A stretch of 64,000 nucleotides of DNA from Hydrocarboniphaga effusa AP103. GTDB lineage: Bacteria; Pseudomonadota; Gammaproteobacteria; Nevskiales; Nevskiaceae. The position numbers and the translations under genes were made by a program. This document shows, one piece after another, positions 50,341 through 57,899 of the stretch. The stretch's first letter is position 1. Each line of letters begins with the position of its first letter. Below the pieces are notes generated by a model, which saw only the letters and a program-made list of their open reading frames with translations, searched no databases and had not been told where the DNA came from. The stretch is from positions 496,001 through 560,000 of the forward strand of contig NZ_AKGD01000003.1 in assembly GCF_000271305.1 (NCBI RefSeq). The letters are read 5' to 3'.

Positions 50341-51453
50341 TTAAAGACCGACCGGCGCGCTGCGATCGATCGCCTTCACGGCCATGCCCGGAAGCAGCAG
50401 GTGCACGCCGGCCGAGATCACCTGATCGTCGGGCTTCAAGGGGCCGCGCACGATCGCGTCGCGCTCGAGAAACTGCAGCACTTCGACGTTCACCGGCTGC
50501 GCCGTGAGCGGATCGCCCTGCGCGCGCCAGATCGTCGGCTTGCCGTTGATCTCGGTGACCGCCGTCAGCGGCAGGCGGAACGAGCCGGCGACCGCGGAGG
50601 CTCCGACGATCACGCTGGCGGTGGTGCCCAGGCGGATGTCGTCGTCCGGATCGACGATGGTGATGCGCGCCTCGTGCGTGCGCAGCTGCGGATCGGCCGA
50701 GGCGGATACTTCGCGAATGCGGCCTTGATACCGCTTGTCCGGCAGGCTCCAGAGCGTGACCGTGAGCGTGGCCGAGTTACGCAGTGCGGCGACCGCGCCG
50801 CCCTCGGGCACGGTGATGCGCACCTCGCGCTCGCCGTCACGCGCGAAGTTGAGCACCGCCTGGCCGGCGGCGACGTTCTGGCCGACTTCGGACAGCAGTT
50901 CGGTGACGGTGCCCGGCGCGTCGGCGACCAGGCTCGTGTAGCCGGCCTGGTTGCGGATCACCGCGAGCTGCGACTTGGCCTGATCGAGCCGGGCCTGCGC
51001 GGCCTCGGCCTCGTTGCGGCGCAGGTCGACCAGCGACTGGCTCACGAAGCCCTTGGCGAGCAGGTCTTCGTGGCGCTTGTACTCGCTCTTGGTCAGCCGT
51101 GCCTCGGCTTCGGCGGCTTTGACCGCCGCGTTGGAGGCTTCGACATTGAGCCTGGCGTCGATCGGATCGAGCACCGCGAGCACGGCGCCCTTGTCGACGT
51201 GCATGCCGATCTCGGCGCGACGCTCGATGATCTTGCCGGCGACGCGGAACGACAGCGCCGACTCGACGCGGGCGCGCACGGTGCCCGGATAGGCCTCGCC
51301 GGCGAGCGCATCGAGCCCGGCCGGCTTGACCACGGCGACCGGCCGAGGCGGGGCGGGCGGGGCCTCTTTGTCGCCGCAGGCGCTCAGGCTCAGGATCAGG
51401 GTGAACGCCAAACTCAAACCGGCCGCCGTGTGCGGGCCGAAGCTGCGGTGCAT
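50341..51453 (-). CDS. RND adaptor lipoprotein, system C
   Basis: A 370-residue membrane fusion protein. The signal peptide ends in a lipobox (LSLSAC, then GDKEAPPAP). Lipoyl half-motifs (FRVAGKIIERRAEIGMHVDKG and LVADAPGTVTELLSEVGQNV) flank a short coiled coil, and the barrel domain follows. ATG 51453 is preferred because GGGAG lies 6 bases upstream; two earlier in-frame ATGs exist. It is divergent from the TetR gene, which probably represses the operon. Confidence 0.9.
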   Translation of the reverse strand: MHRSFGPHTAAGLSLAFTLILSLSACGDKEAPPAPPRPVAVVKPAGLDALAGEAYPGTVRARVESALSFRVAGKIIERRAEIGMHVDKGAVLAVLDPIDARLNVEASNAAVKAAEAEARLTKSEYKRHEDLLAKGFVSQSLVDLRRNEAEAAQARLDQAKSQLAVIRNQAGYTSLVADAPGTVTELLSEVGQNVAAGQAVLNFARDGEREVRITVPEGGAVAALRNSATLTVTLWSLPDKRYQGRIREVSASADPQLRTHEARITIVDPDDDIRLGTTASVIVGASAVAGSFRLPLTAVTEINGKPTIWRAQGDPLTAQPVNVEVLQFLERDAIVRGPLKPDDQVISAGVHLLLPGMAVKAIDRSAPVGL

Positions 51454-51496
51454 GAGGTCTCCCATTCGCGGCCGGCGGCCGCCCACTCATTTCTGA

Positions 51497-51515
51497 ACTT
51501 GATAGTACATTAAGT
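51497..51515. promoter_or_regulatory. Candidate TetR operator between the tetR-type gene and RND operon C
   Basis: ACTTGAT-AGTAC-ATTAAGT is an inverted repeat with 7-base arms (one mismatch) and a 5-base spacer. It is in the 64-bp divergent gap, 2 bases before the regulator ATG. Its AT-rich composition and position fit an operator that controls both directions. Confidence 0.5.
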
Positions 51516-51517
51516 GA

Positions 51518-52198
51518 ATGTCACGCTGCCCATCCCCCCCCTCAAAGCCCGTCACGCCCGAGCGCGAAGCCCCTTCGCGCGGCCGTCCCAAGGACCAGGA
51601 CAAGCGTCTGGCCGTGCTCGAATCCGCCAAGACGCTGTTCTCCCGCGACGGTCTCGAATCCACCAGCATGGAGGCCATCGCCAAGCTCGCGGGCGTCTCC
51701 AAGGTGACGCTGTACAGCCACTTTGTCGACAAGGACGAGCTGTTTCGCGAGGCGGTCGAACAGGTGTGCCGGGCGCACACGCCCGACACGCATTACGAGT
51801 TCGCTGCCGGCCAGAACCTGCGCGAGCGCTTCACGATGATCGCGGAAGGCTTCTTCGACCTGATCATCGGCGAAGACTCGCTACAGCTGACGCGGCTGAT
51901 GGCGAGCAGCCCCGAGCGACATCGCAAGCTGTCGGCCCTGTTCTGGCAGGCGGGCCCCGAAAAGACCATCGCCCTGCTCGCGAAGATGCTCGTCGCCGCC
52001 ACCGACAGCGGCGAGTTGCAGGTGACCAACCCGGCCGAAGCCGCCTCGCAGTTCTTCTGCCTGATCAAGGGGCCGTATCACCTGCAGATGCTCGTCGGCG
52101 CGATCGAAGCCGTGCCCGCCGCCGAGCGCCGGCAGCACATCGATGCTTCGGTCGACGTGTTCTTGCGGGCGTATTCGAAGGCGGGCGGCAGGCGCTAG
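51518..52198 (+). CDS. TetR-family transcriptional regulator
   Basis: A 226-residue repressor. The N-terminal helix-turn-helix lies after a 25-residue basic/Pro tail: AVLESAKTLFSRDGLESTSM, then IAKLAGVSKVTLYSHFVDKDELF. The C-terminal domain matches the AefR-like ligand-binding type. It is divergent from RND system C and most likely represses it until an inducer binds. The ATG at 51518 follows a palindromic sequence that may be its operator. Confidence 0.9.
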   Translation: MSRCPSPPSKPVTPEREAPSRGRPKDQDKRLAVLESAKTLFSRDGLESTSMEAIAKLAGVSKVTLYSHFVDKDELFREAVEQVCRAHTPDTHYEFAAGQNLRERFTMIAEGFFDLIIGEDSLQLTRLMASSPERHRKLSALFWQAGPEKTIALLAKMLVAATDSGELQVTNPAEAASQFFCLIKGPYHLQMLVGAIEAVPAAERRQHIDASVDVFLRAYSKAGGRR

Positions 52199-52253
52199 CG
52201 GAAGTCCGCCTCACGAGTGGGCGGACCTGCGTAGAGTTATCCCAAGCCGGCGC

Positions 52254-52733
52254 TCAGGCCAACTCGGCCCTTTCGAGCCCGAATGCCTTGTCGAGCGAGC
52301 CCGGCACGTTGCGGAACGCGATGTTGAGCCGATTCCAGAGATTGATGATGCCGACCGCGAACGTCAGGTCCGACAGCTCCTTCTCCGAGAACTGCTCGAG
52401 CGCGGCGGCGTAATCGGAATCGGAGACGCCATGCTCGCCGAGCCGGGTCAGCGCCTCGGTCCAGGCCAGCGCCGCGCGTTCGCGCTCGCTGAACAACGGG
52501 GACTCACGCCAGATGGCGACGTGGTGCAGGCGCAGTTCGCGCTCGCCGCCGATCTTGGCCTGCTTGATATGCATGTCGAGGCAGAACGCGCAGCCGTTGA
52601 GCTGCGAGGCGCGGATGTCGACCAGATACAGGATGCCGCTTTCGATGCCGCTGGCCTTGACGCCCATGCTCAGCGTACTGAGTTTCTTGAACAGGTCCGA
52701 CGATTGCTGCATGTAGTTGAGGCGAGGTGACAT
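52254..52733 (-). CDS. Carboxymuconolactone decarboxylase (AhpD-like) family protein
   Basis: A 159-residue helical protein with the CxxC-H redox centre NGCAFCLDMHIKQAK of the CMD/AhpD family. Such proteins act as alkylhydroperoxidases or decarboxylases. ATG 52733 has GGAG about 8 bases upstream. It lies 28 bases downstream of an ECF41-type sigma factor gene, the classical partner arrangement of that sigma group, so it is probably the direct target of the sigma factor. Confidence 0.9.
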   Translation of the reverse strand: MSPRLNYMQQSSDLFKKLSTLSMGVKASGIESGILYLVDIRASQLNGCAFCLDMHIKQAKIGGERELRLHHVAIWRESPLFSERERAALAWTEALTRLGEHGVSDSDYAAALEQFSEKELSDLTFAVGIINLWNRLNIAFRNVPGSLDKAFGLERAELA

Positions 52734-52761
52734 GGCGATGCTCCATTGATGAATGAGGACT

Positions 52762-53682
52762 TCACTCACCAGACGGGGCAGCCTCCGCGTTTGTGACATC
52801 GACCGTTCGCAGCCCGAGCTTCGATGCGATGCGCCTGAGCTTGTCCGGGTTGCGCTGCACGAGCATGCGGGTCACGCGCTGGCCGTCGGTCTCGATGCTC
52901 TCGACCGAATGCAGGCAGTCGCCGACGATGCGCAGCAGCGCCCATTCGCCGTTGACGAGCGCCGGCTCCAGGCGCTGCAGTCCTGCCGCGCGACGCATGG
53001 CCGCGATGAACAGCTTCACGAGCCTCCAGGCGCCGATCATCGGCCGGCCGAAGCTCGACACCTTGCCGCCGCCGTCGCCGATCAGCTCGGCATCTTCGGC
53101 GAGCAGCGCCTGCAAGGCGGTGGTGTCTCCACGCGAGAGCGCGTCGGCGAAACGATCGAGCAGGCGGCGGTGCACTTGGGGCGAAACGCTCTGCCGCTGC
53201 TTGCCTTCGCGCAGCTGCGTCTTCGCCCGGCTCACGAGCTGACGCGACGCGGCCTCGGTCTTGCCGATGCAGCGTGCCACTTCGTCGTAGCCGAGATCGA
53301 ACAACTCGCGCAGCACGAAAGCGGCGCGCGCATCGGGCGTCAGTCGTTCGAGCAGCGCGAGAAACGCGATCGAGACCTCATCGGCGCGCTCGGTGGCTTC
53401 TTCGGGCGTCGGCTCGTCGCTGAGCGTCGGCTCGGGCAACCAGAGGCCGAAATATTCCTCGCGCTCGTTCTTCGCCAGGCGCAGCCGGTCGATCGCGAGC
53501 CGAGTGGTCACCGTCACGAGCCAGGCTTCGGTGGATTCGAGCGTGGCCCGCGGCGCCTCGTACCAGCGCAACCAGGCGTCCTGCACCACCTCCTCGGCCT
53601 CCGCGACCGAACCGAGCATGCGATACGCGATGGCTTGCAGGCGGGAGCGGTGGCGATCGAAAGCGAGTAGCGAAGCGTCCAT
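52762..53682 (-). CDS. ECF41-type RNA polymerase sigma factor with SnoaL-like C-terminal domain
   Basis: A 306-residue sigma factor. Region 2 (HRSRLQAIAYRMLGSVAEAE, then VVQDAWLRW) and region 4 (LERLTPDARAAFVLRELFDL, then YDEVARCIGKTEAASRQLVSRA) are intact. Between them is WLPEP, and the C-terminal extension of about 110 residues carries DGGGK and NPDKL, the motifs that define ECF41. In that group the fused SnoaL-like domain, not a separate anti-sigma factor, tunes activity. It is followed by its usual carboxymuconolactone decarboxylase partner. Confidence 0.92.
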   Translation of the reverse strand: MDASLLAFDRHRSRLQAIAYRMLGSVAEAEEVVQDAWLRWYEAPRATLESTEAWLVTVTTRLAIDRLRLAKNEREEYFGLWLPEPTLSDEPTPEEATERADEVSIAFLALLERLTPDARAAFVLRELFDLGYDEVARCIGKTEAASRQLVSRAKTQLREGKQRQSVSPQVHRRLLDRFADALSRGDTTALQALLAEDAELIGDGGGKVSSFGRPMIGAWRLVKLFIAAMRRAAGLQRLEPALVNGEWALLRIVGDCLHSVESIETDGQRVTRMLVQRNPDKLRRIASKLGLRTVDVTNAEAAPSGE

Positions 53683-53690
53683 GTGGGCGC

Positions 53691-53960
53691 TCAGGGTTTG
53701 GGTGAAGTGCAGTAGGCCTCGACGCTGGCCTGGCTGGCTTCGAAGCCCTGCGCCTGCGCGAGCTCCCATGGGCGCTCGCAGCGAGCGGACTTCTCGCACC
53801 ACAGGTAGCCAGCGGACGGAATGCAGCCGTGAGCGTCGCGATCGGAACCGGGCATCGGCGGGCGAGGCGAGTCGGCGCTTGCTGTGGGCTGGACGGTCGC
53901 CGGTTTGTGGCAGGGGGGGAGCCATATCGTCAGGGCGAACGCAGCAATTAGAGCGCGCAT
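53691..53960 (-). CDS. Small exported Cys-rich protein
   Basis: An 89-residue protein with a short hydrophobic N-terminus (ALIAAFALTIWLPPC) that is a signal peptide or an atypical lipobox. The mature part has DAHGCIPSAGYLWCEKSARC and ERPWELAQAQGF. The spacing of aromatic and Cys residues (GC, GYxWC, RC, RPWE) looks like a conserved small secreted domain, but I cannot name it. It ends 8 bases before the ECF41 start, so it may be cotranscribed. ATG 53960 has GGAGG-like sequence upstream (CCTCCTG on the + strand). Confidence 0.65.
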   Translation of the reverse strand: MRALIAAFALTIWLPPCHKPATVQPTASADSPRPPMPGSDRDAHGCIPSAGYLWCEKSARCERPWELAQAQGFEASQASVEAYCTSPKP

Positions 53961-54006
53961 ACAGGAGGGTAGTTAGACGAAGCAGCTTTGGTCAGATAGA
54001 TGGTCG

Positions 54007-54324
54007 TCAACCAAGATCGTCTGGCTCCCAGCGCCGATAGACAACATGTTCGAGCGGGACTAGGCTGTTAGGAAAAGGAGCGGATACATGCTGCTCGTCA
54101 AGATTCCAAGGTCCGGGAAAGTCCGCAATCACCTCCGTGGCAGCACAAGAACCACTTTCTCGCACTGCACCCTTAGTATCGCCATCGTACTCAAAACGGA
54201 CGCGAACTATGCATGCGCGTTCGTCGACCTCGATGGATGCCTGACGCAGTTGAGGATGGACTTCGCCCTGCAGGGCGCGGACCAACGACAGCACGAGCGA
54301 CTGGTGGGATGTGGGGCTATGCAT
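54007..54324 (-). CDS. Hypothetical protein at the distal end of the integron array
   Basis: A 105-residue soluble protein. The pattern IVRVRFEYDG, then CAATEVIADFPGPWNLDEQ and VVYRRWEPD, resembles small cassette-type proteins with an acidic, Trp-containing C-terminal half, but no function is known. It starts 10 bases downstream of the HD-domain gene without an attC between them, so the two may share one cassette. Confidence 0.6.
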   Translation of the reverse strand: MHSPTSHQSLVLSLVRALQGEVHPQLRQASIEVDERACIVRVRFEYDGDTKGAVRESGSCAATEVIADFPGPWNLDEQHVSAPFPNSLVPLEHVVYRRWEPDDLG

Positions 54325-54334
54325 GTGATTCGCT

Positions 54335-54874
54335 TCACCACTTCATCATCGGCGCGGGGTTGAAGGGGTGCCGAACAAACCAGCTCAAGGCCGTGCGCAC
54401 GAGCATCTTGTGAAAGCCAGCGTTTGGATACTGGGCCTTGACCTCGCGCACGTAATTCCTCGAAAGACCGAACTTGACGAGGCCTAAAGAGAAATCGACA
54501 AGGTCCGCCTGGCGAAACGCTTCAACGAGCGGGTAACGCGTATCCGTATACGGGCGAAGCTTGTGATGCTCGGTGATCAGCAGGCTGACTTCCTCGGCCC
54601 AATGCTGGAGGCCCCGAGCTTTCAGGCACTCCATCGCCGGCGGCACGGAAGGCGGCAGATAGTCCATCGTCCTGGCTGTCCACAGCCCGATGTCGTGATA
54701 GCAGGCCGCAATGGCCACTTTTTGCCGTTCTTCGTCGGTGCAATGCCGAAGCGCGAGACAGAACGTGACCATGCGATGGCAGTGATTGCTGTAACCCTGG
54801 AAGTCGGAGCCGATGACGACTTTCCAGGGTTCAAGCAGGTCGGTTAAAAGCTGATGGGGGTCAGCGTTCGTCAT
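54335..54874 (-). CDS. HD-domain protein (predicted phosphohydrolase)
   Basis: A 179-residue protein with the metal-binding pattern of HD hydrolases: NHCHRMVTF, CYHDIGLW (the HD pair), ITEHHKL and FRQADLVDFSLG. HD proteins remove phosphate from nucleotides or nucleic acids; this substrate is unknown. It begins 88 bases downstream of the leftmost recognisable attC and thus opens the terminal cassette. Confidence 0.75.
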   Translation of the reverse strand: MTNADPHQLLTDLLEPWKVVIGSDFQGYSNHCHRMVTFCLALRHCTDEERQKVAIAACYHDIGLWTARTMDYLPPSVPPAMECLKARGLQHWAEEVSLLITEHHKLRPYTDTRYPLVEAFRQADLVDFSLGLVKFGLSRNYVREVKAQYPNAGFHKMLVRTALSWFVRHPFNPAPMMKW

Positions 54875-54962
54875 TGCATTGAACTCTTGTCGAATGTGTC
54901 CGTGTTAGCGGGGTTGAACCCAGCCCAAGGATACCGACCAAGAATCGAGCGATCTTCATGCT

Positions 54963-55020
54963 GCCCAATGCTCAAGTTAAGCGGCGGGCACAGCCCGTCC
55001 GCTTGAATGCCCTGTTAGGC
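54963..55020 (-). other. attC site A (leftmost)
   Basis: 58 bp. On the - strand the outer boxes are GCCTAAC and ATTGGGC (one mismatch to GTTGGGC). The inner arms TTCAAGCGGACGGGC and GCCCGCCGCTTAA form the stem with the usual unpaired bases. It ends the cassette of the 55015-55458 gene. Confidence 0.8.
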
Positions 55021-55458
55021 GTCATTCGCCACAGCCTCCACTGCGTGGTTGATGATGCCGGCCAGCGCTCCGATGGGCAACGTAATCAGCGCGCCAACGA
55101 AGAATAGGTAGAGGGCGCCAACAAGAATCTCTGGAGCGCGGGCCAGCGATGTGAATAGGTCCAGGTTGCTGTTCCAGGTAGCCTGGAGATATGCCAGGGA
55201 CGCGAGAACAGGATGAGTCGCTAGCGCAACGATGACACCACGGAGAGACCCACCGAGAAGACGCGGCTGCACTACGGAAGGCCACTCAAAGCGCCGCGTG
55301 AGTAGGTACGCGAGCAATGCCGAGAACGCTGCAAGCGCAGCAAATCCATACGGACTCGTCGTGCCAAGCCGACCATAGTCAACGGGTGGACCAAGTACTA
55401 AGCGAGCAGCACAAAACGCTGCAGCCATGTATATAAACGCTTGAAGGGCGGTCGTCAT
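55015..55458 (-). CDS. Cassette membrane protein, unknown function
   Basis: A 147-residue protein with about four TM segments (LQAFIYMAAAFCAARLVLG, YGFAALAAFSALLAYLLT, GVIVALATHPVLASLAYL, LVGALYLFFVGALITLPIG). No family is recognised. It fills its cassette from just inside attC B (start ATG 55458) to attC A, where its stop codon lies. Confidence 0.65.
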   Translation of the reverse strand: MTTALQAFIYMAAAFCAARLVLGPPVDYGRLGTTSPYGFAALAAFSALLAYLLTRRFEWPSVVQPRLLGGSLRGVIVALATHPVLASLAYLQATWNSNLDLFTSLARAPEILVGALYLFFVGALITLPIGALAGIINHAVEAVANDA

Positions 55459-55461
55459 GAC

Positions 55462-55545
55462 GCCTAACGCCGAGGTTCAGCCGCGGCCTCGCCAGAGGGC
55501 CGAAGGCCCGGAGGCGAGGACGTCAGCTGGAACCTCTTGTTCGGC
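55462..55545 (-). other. attC site B
   Basis: 84 bp. Outer boxes on the - strand are GCCGAAC and GTTAGGC. A long stem pairs CCAGCTGACGTCCTCGCC with GGCGAGGCCGCGGCTG. It ends the cassette of the 55595-55948 gene. Confidence 0.85.
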
Positions 55546-55594
55546 TGCGTCGCAACGAAGCAACGAATCCGATGAGCGCGAGAGAGGTTGACCA

Positions 55595-55948
55595 TCATTC
55601 ATTTGGCTCTCTCGCAGATGGCCCGGGTCTGTCGGCATTGGACCCAGTGGCCCTCGCATCGAACTTGCGCAGGACGAAGATGCAGAGCAAAGCAATGCCG
55701 GTTGCGACAATAAGCCAAAAGGATGCGCTCATGAGGAACCAGCCCACGAGAAATGACGTGTTCCAGTTCTCCGGGATGTCTGGTCTATACGCGCTGACCA
55801 TGCCGCTAACTCCAAGCATCAAGCCTGCAAGCAACGCAACAAGATATAGGGCCCGATCCGGCAGCGGCCCCGTGAGCGTCCTGTAGCTCAACCAGGCAAA
55901 CACACCGAGACCCGGCAGAACGATAAGAAGTGCGATTTCGGAGCCCAT
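55595..55948 (-). CDS. Cassette membrane protein, unknown function
   Basis: A 117-residue protein with three to four TM helices (IALLIVLPGLGVFAWLS, LYLVALLAGLMLGVSGMV, FLVGWFLMSASFWLIVATGIA, ending LLCIFVL). The ATG at 55948 has GGGAG 6 bases upstream, a strong site that fixes the start. It is a cassette gene between attC C and attC B. No family is recognised. Confidence 0.7.
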   Translation of the reverse strand: MGSEIALLIVLPGLGVFAWLSYRTLTGPLPDRALYLVALLAGLMLGVSGMVSAYRPDIPENWNTSFLVGWFLMSASFWLIVATGIALLCIFVLRKFDARATGSNADRPGPSAREPNE

Positions 55949-55966
55949 CAATACTCCCTCGAAGTC

Positions 55967-56057
55967 GCCGAACGCGGAGTTAAGCGGCGGCCCGCGAGCT
56001 GCCGTTGCAGAACCCAAAGCGGTTTCGGGGCCGTCCGCTTGAACGCCTGGTTATAGC
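55967..56057 (-). other. attC site C
   Basis: 91 bp. Outer boxes on the - strand are GCTATAAC and GTTCGGC. The stem pairs TTCAAGCGGACGGCCCC with a near-complement ending CCGCCGCTTAA. The core is nearly identical to attC D and to the left part of attC K. Confidence 0.85.
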
Positions 56058-56284
56058 GCAACGAATGCCAGCTACGCGGCACCACTGAGAAAACCGACGT
56101 GAGCTGGCCGAACCGCACCAGACCAAACGACCGCAACAGCAATGCCAGAAACCCAGCTGCAAGCGACGAGCACAACGGCAAACTCAGGGCGCTTGCAGAG
56201 CCGAGCTGAAACTCGGTTCGCTGCAAGCTTGAAAGATGCGCCATGTCGGTGACTTTGAGCACGTTATGCCTTTGCGTCTTTGCC
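55967..56284 (-). repeat. Recurrent cassette, copy 1 (body plus attC C)
   Basis: A 318-bp cassette nearly identical to copy 2 except for a diverged block at about 56080-56134. It carries one open frame on the - strand, GTG 56262 downwards, beginning MLKVTDMAHLSSLQ and containing a hydrophobic stretch (ASALSLPLCSSLAAGFLALLL). The frame runs through the attC (read as NQAFKRTAPKPLWVLQ) and stops at 55948. The protein-coding status is uncertain; it may be a DUF1010-like small protein or a non-coding cassette. Confidence 0.8.
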
Positions 56285-56376
56285 GCTATAACGCGGGGTT
56301 AAGCGGCGGCCCGCGAGCTGCCGTTGCAGAACCCAAAGCGGTTTCGGGGCCGTCCGCTTGAACGCCTGGTTATAGC
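56285..56376 (-). other. attC site D
   Basis: 92 bp. Outer boxes on the - strand are GCTATAAC and GTTATAGC, perfectly complementary. The core is almost the same as attC C. It ends recurrent-cassette copy 2. Confidence 0.87.
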
Positions 56377-56603
56377 GCAACGAATGCCAGCTACGCGGTG
56401 CCACTACGCAAGCCGACGCGAACTCCCCGAACTGCGCCAGACCCAACGACCGCAACAGCAACGCCAGAAACCCAGCTGCAAGCGACGAGCACAACGGCAA
56501 ACTCAGGGCGCTTGCAGAGCCGAGCTGAAACTCGGTTCGCTGCAAGCTTGAAAGATGTGCCATGTCGGTGACTTTGAGCACGTTATGCCTTTGCGTCTTT
56601 GCC
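56285..56603 (-). repeat. Recurrent cassette, copy 2 (body plus attC D)
   Basis: A 319-bp tandem neighbour of copy 1. The open frame (start 56581) has the same beginning, MLKVTDMAHLSSLQ, and the same attC-encoded end. In the diverged block it reads GLAQFGEFASACVVAPRSW, where copy 1 has GLVRFGQLTSVFSVVPRSW. Outside that block the two copies are almost identical. Confidence 0.8.
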
Positions 56604-56683
56604 GCTATAACGCCCCCGCATCAGCCGCGGATTTGCCGCAGCGAAGCGAAGGCAAATACGTCGGCTGGATGCAATGGTTGGGC
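56604..56683 (-). other. attC site E
   Basis: 80 bp. Outer boxes on the - strand are GCCCAAC and GTTATAGC. The stem pairs CAGCCGACGTATTTGCC with GGCAAATCCGCGGCTG, a textbook attC with an extrahelical base. It ends the cassette of the 56685-57116 gene. Confidence 0.9.
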
Positions 56684-56684
56684 T

Positions 56685-57116
56685 TCACTGCGGATAGACC
56701 AAACGGCATTGCGACCTCCTGCCGGCAAGATGAAGGCGCACATATATCTTTCTGTTCTTCAGGGCTCCATGGCCCCAGTCAAAGTACGTAGCTTCCGTGA
56801 AGTGCAGGGTAAAAGTGCTGTGTGGAGCAATTTGTCGATCTCCCGAATCGTGCTCTGCAGACTCAATAGGCTCGTCTTTGTGCTTGAACCAACCTGACCG
56901 GTAGAAAAGCTCCCAATGAGTGAGGATGACTGGCTTGGCAGATAGGTTCCGAATGAGAACTTCGTTTCCAATCTCGACGCTGCTAGTGAAGTTGTAGCTG
57001 ACCTCAAGTCGAAAGCGCGTTTGCCAAAGCTCGAACAGCTTCACAAGTGCCAGAGTCGTTGAGAGCCCAGCGCCCCACCACGCCAAGAACACAGATGTCG
57101 AATTGCCGTCAGCCAT
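56685..57116 (-). CDS. Cassette protein with one N-terminal TM helix, unknown function
   Basis: A 143-residue protein. The N-terminal helix (VFLAWWGAGLSTTLALVKLF) is followed by a beta-rich soluble part (VEIGNEVLIRNLSAKPVILTHWELFYRSG). This layout is common in small cassette proteins of unknown function. Its last residues run up to attC E. Confidence 0.68.
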   Translation of the reverse strand: MADGNSTSVFLAWWGAGLSTTLALVKLFELWQTRFRLEVSYNFTSSVEIGNEVLIRNLSAKPVILTHWELFYRSGWFKHKDEPIESAEHDSGDRQIAPHSTFTLHFTEATYFDWGHGALKNRKIYVRLHLAGRRSQCRLVYPQ

Positions 57117-57124
57117 TCTGTGAA

Positions 57125-57202
57125 GCCCAACGCCCTAGCTCAGCCGCGCTCATGCCGGCGCGAAGCGGCGGCATGAACGTCGGCTGGAGCTGATGGTTGG
57201 GC
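57125..57202 (-). other. attC site F
   Basis: 78 bp. Outer boxes GCCCAAC and GTTGGGC are perfectly complementary. The inner stem is CAGCCGACGTTCATGCCGCC against GGCATGAGCGCGGCTGA. Confidence 0.9.
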
Positions 57203-57220
57203 GACTAGAGGCAATGGCGG

Positions 57221-57406
57221 CTATTCCTGAATACGCTTTGCATGTTCCGAATATGGAGTGCGCGCATTGACCAAGCATGCGTCACGCTCCGATATAGACA
57301 GTTTCTCGCAGTCCTGCACCCGCAGCGATTGCGTGCTGTCGTAGACCTGCTGCGAGCTACACCCAACAAGAAGAAGGATAGTGGCCGCATAAAAAGATGC
57401 TTTCAT
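57221..57406 (-). CDS. Small cassette lipoprotein
   Basis: A 61-residue lipoprotein. The signal peptide SFYAATILLLVGC has a lipobox (LVGC) and is followed by SSQQVYDSTQSLRVQDCEK and a short helical tail. The ATG at 57406 has AGGGA 6 bases upstream. It occupies one cassette between attC G and attC F. Function is unknown. Confidence 0.7.
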   Translation of the reverse strand: MKASFYAATILLLVGCSSQQVYDSTQSLRVQDCEKLSISERDACLVNARTPYSEHAKRIQE

Positions 57407-57429
57407 AGAGTTCCCTGCTTTTCCTTTAC

Positions 57430-57509
57430 GCCCAACGCCGGCGTTAAGCCGCCGGACTCGCCGCAGCGAAGCGGAGGCGAGGACGGTCGGCTTCAACAGC
57501 TTGTTGGGC
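57430..57509 (-). other. attC site G
   Basis: 80 bp. Outer boxes GCCCAAC and GTTGGGC. The inner stem pairs AAGCCGACCGTCCTCGCC with GGCGAGTCCGGCGGCTTAA. Confidence 0.9.
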
Positions 57510-57531
57510 CGAGCCCCTTGCTACGAACATT

Positions 57532-57885
57532 TCAGTCTCCTACGAAGAGAATCTCAGCGACGCGGTCATTGGAGTCGCACCGTACGCTGAGCTGAAGATC
57601 ATCAAGGAGGCTGAGATCGTACAGCGACAGACCCCTACTAGGAGGTACCGACATGGTGTTCAATAGATCACTCGTGAACGTAGGCTCCGAATACTCCAAG
57701 TCCGGAGAACTATGGGCGGCGGCGTAGCGATGGAATTCCGCGCGCACCTTCTCGCAGCTGTCTCCTTCTGCCACCTGACGAGACAAACGTGCGAGTGGGT
57801 GTGCAAACTTGTTGTGGATGTACGGGTACATCACCGCCACGCCGATGAGGCCTGCAGCGCAACCTAGTGCGATCGATCCGCGCAT
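57532..57885 (-). CDS. Cassette protein with N-terminal membrane anchor, unknown function
   Basis: A 117-residue protein. An N-terminal hydrophobic helix (IALGCAAGLIGVAVMYPYI) precedes a soluble part with GDSCEKVRAEFHRYAA and a C-terminal LLDDLQLSVRCDSNDRVAEILFVGD. ATG 57885 is chosen; an in-frame start at 57915 would lie in the attC box. No family is recognised. Confidence 0.65.
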   Translation of the reverse strand: MRGSIALGCAAGLIGVAVMYPYIHNKFAHPLARLSRQVAEGDSCEKVRAEFHRYAAAHSSPDLEYSEPTFTSDLLNTMSVPPSRGLSLYDLSLLDDLQLSVRCDSNDRVAEILFVGD

Positions 57886-57899
57886 GTCACGACATATGG

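Noticed and set aside
47119-51513. A 1464-residue open frame on the + strand through the RND system C operon
   Set aside because: It is a His/Arg/Asp-rich antisense shadow; the - strand encodes clear permease and adaptor motifs.
53972-53978. GTTAGAC as a possible outer box of a final attC
   Set aside because: No matching RYYYAAC partner or paired inner arms were found at a suitable distance.
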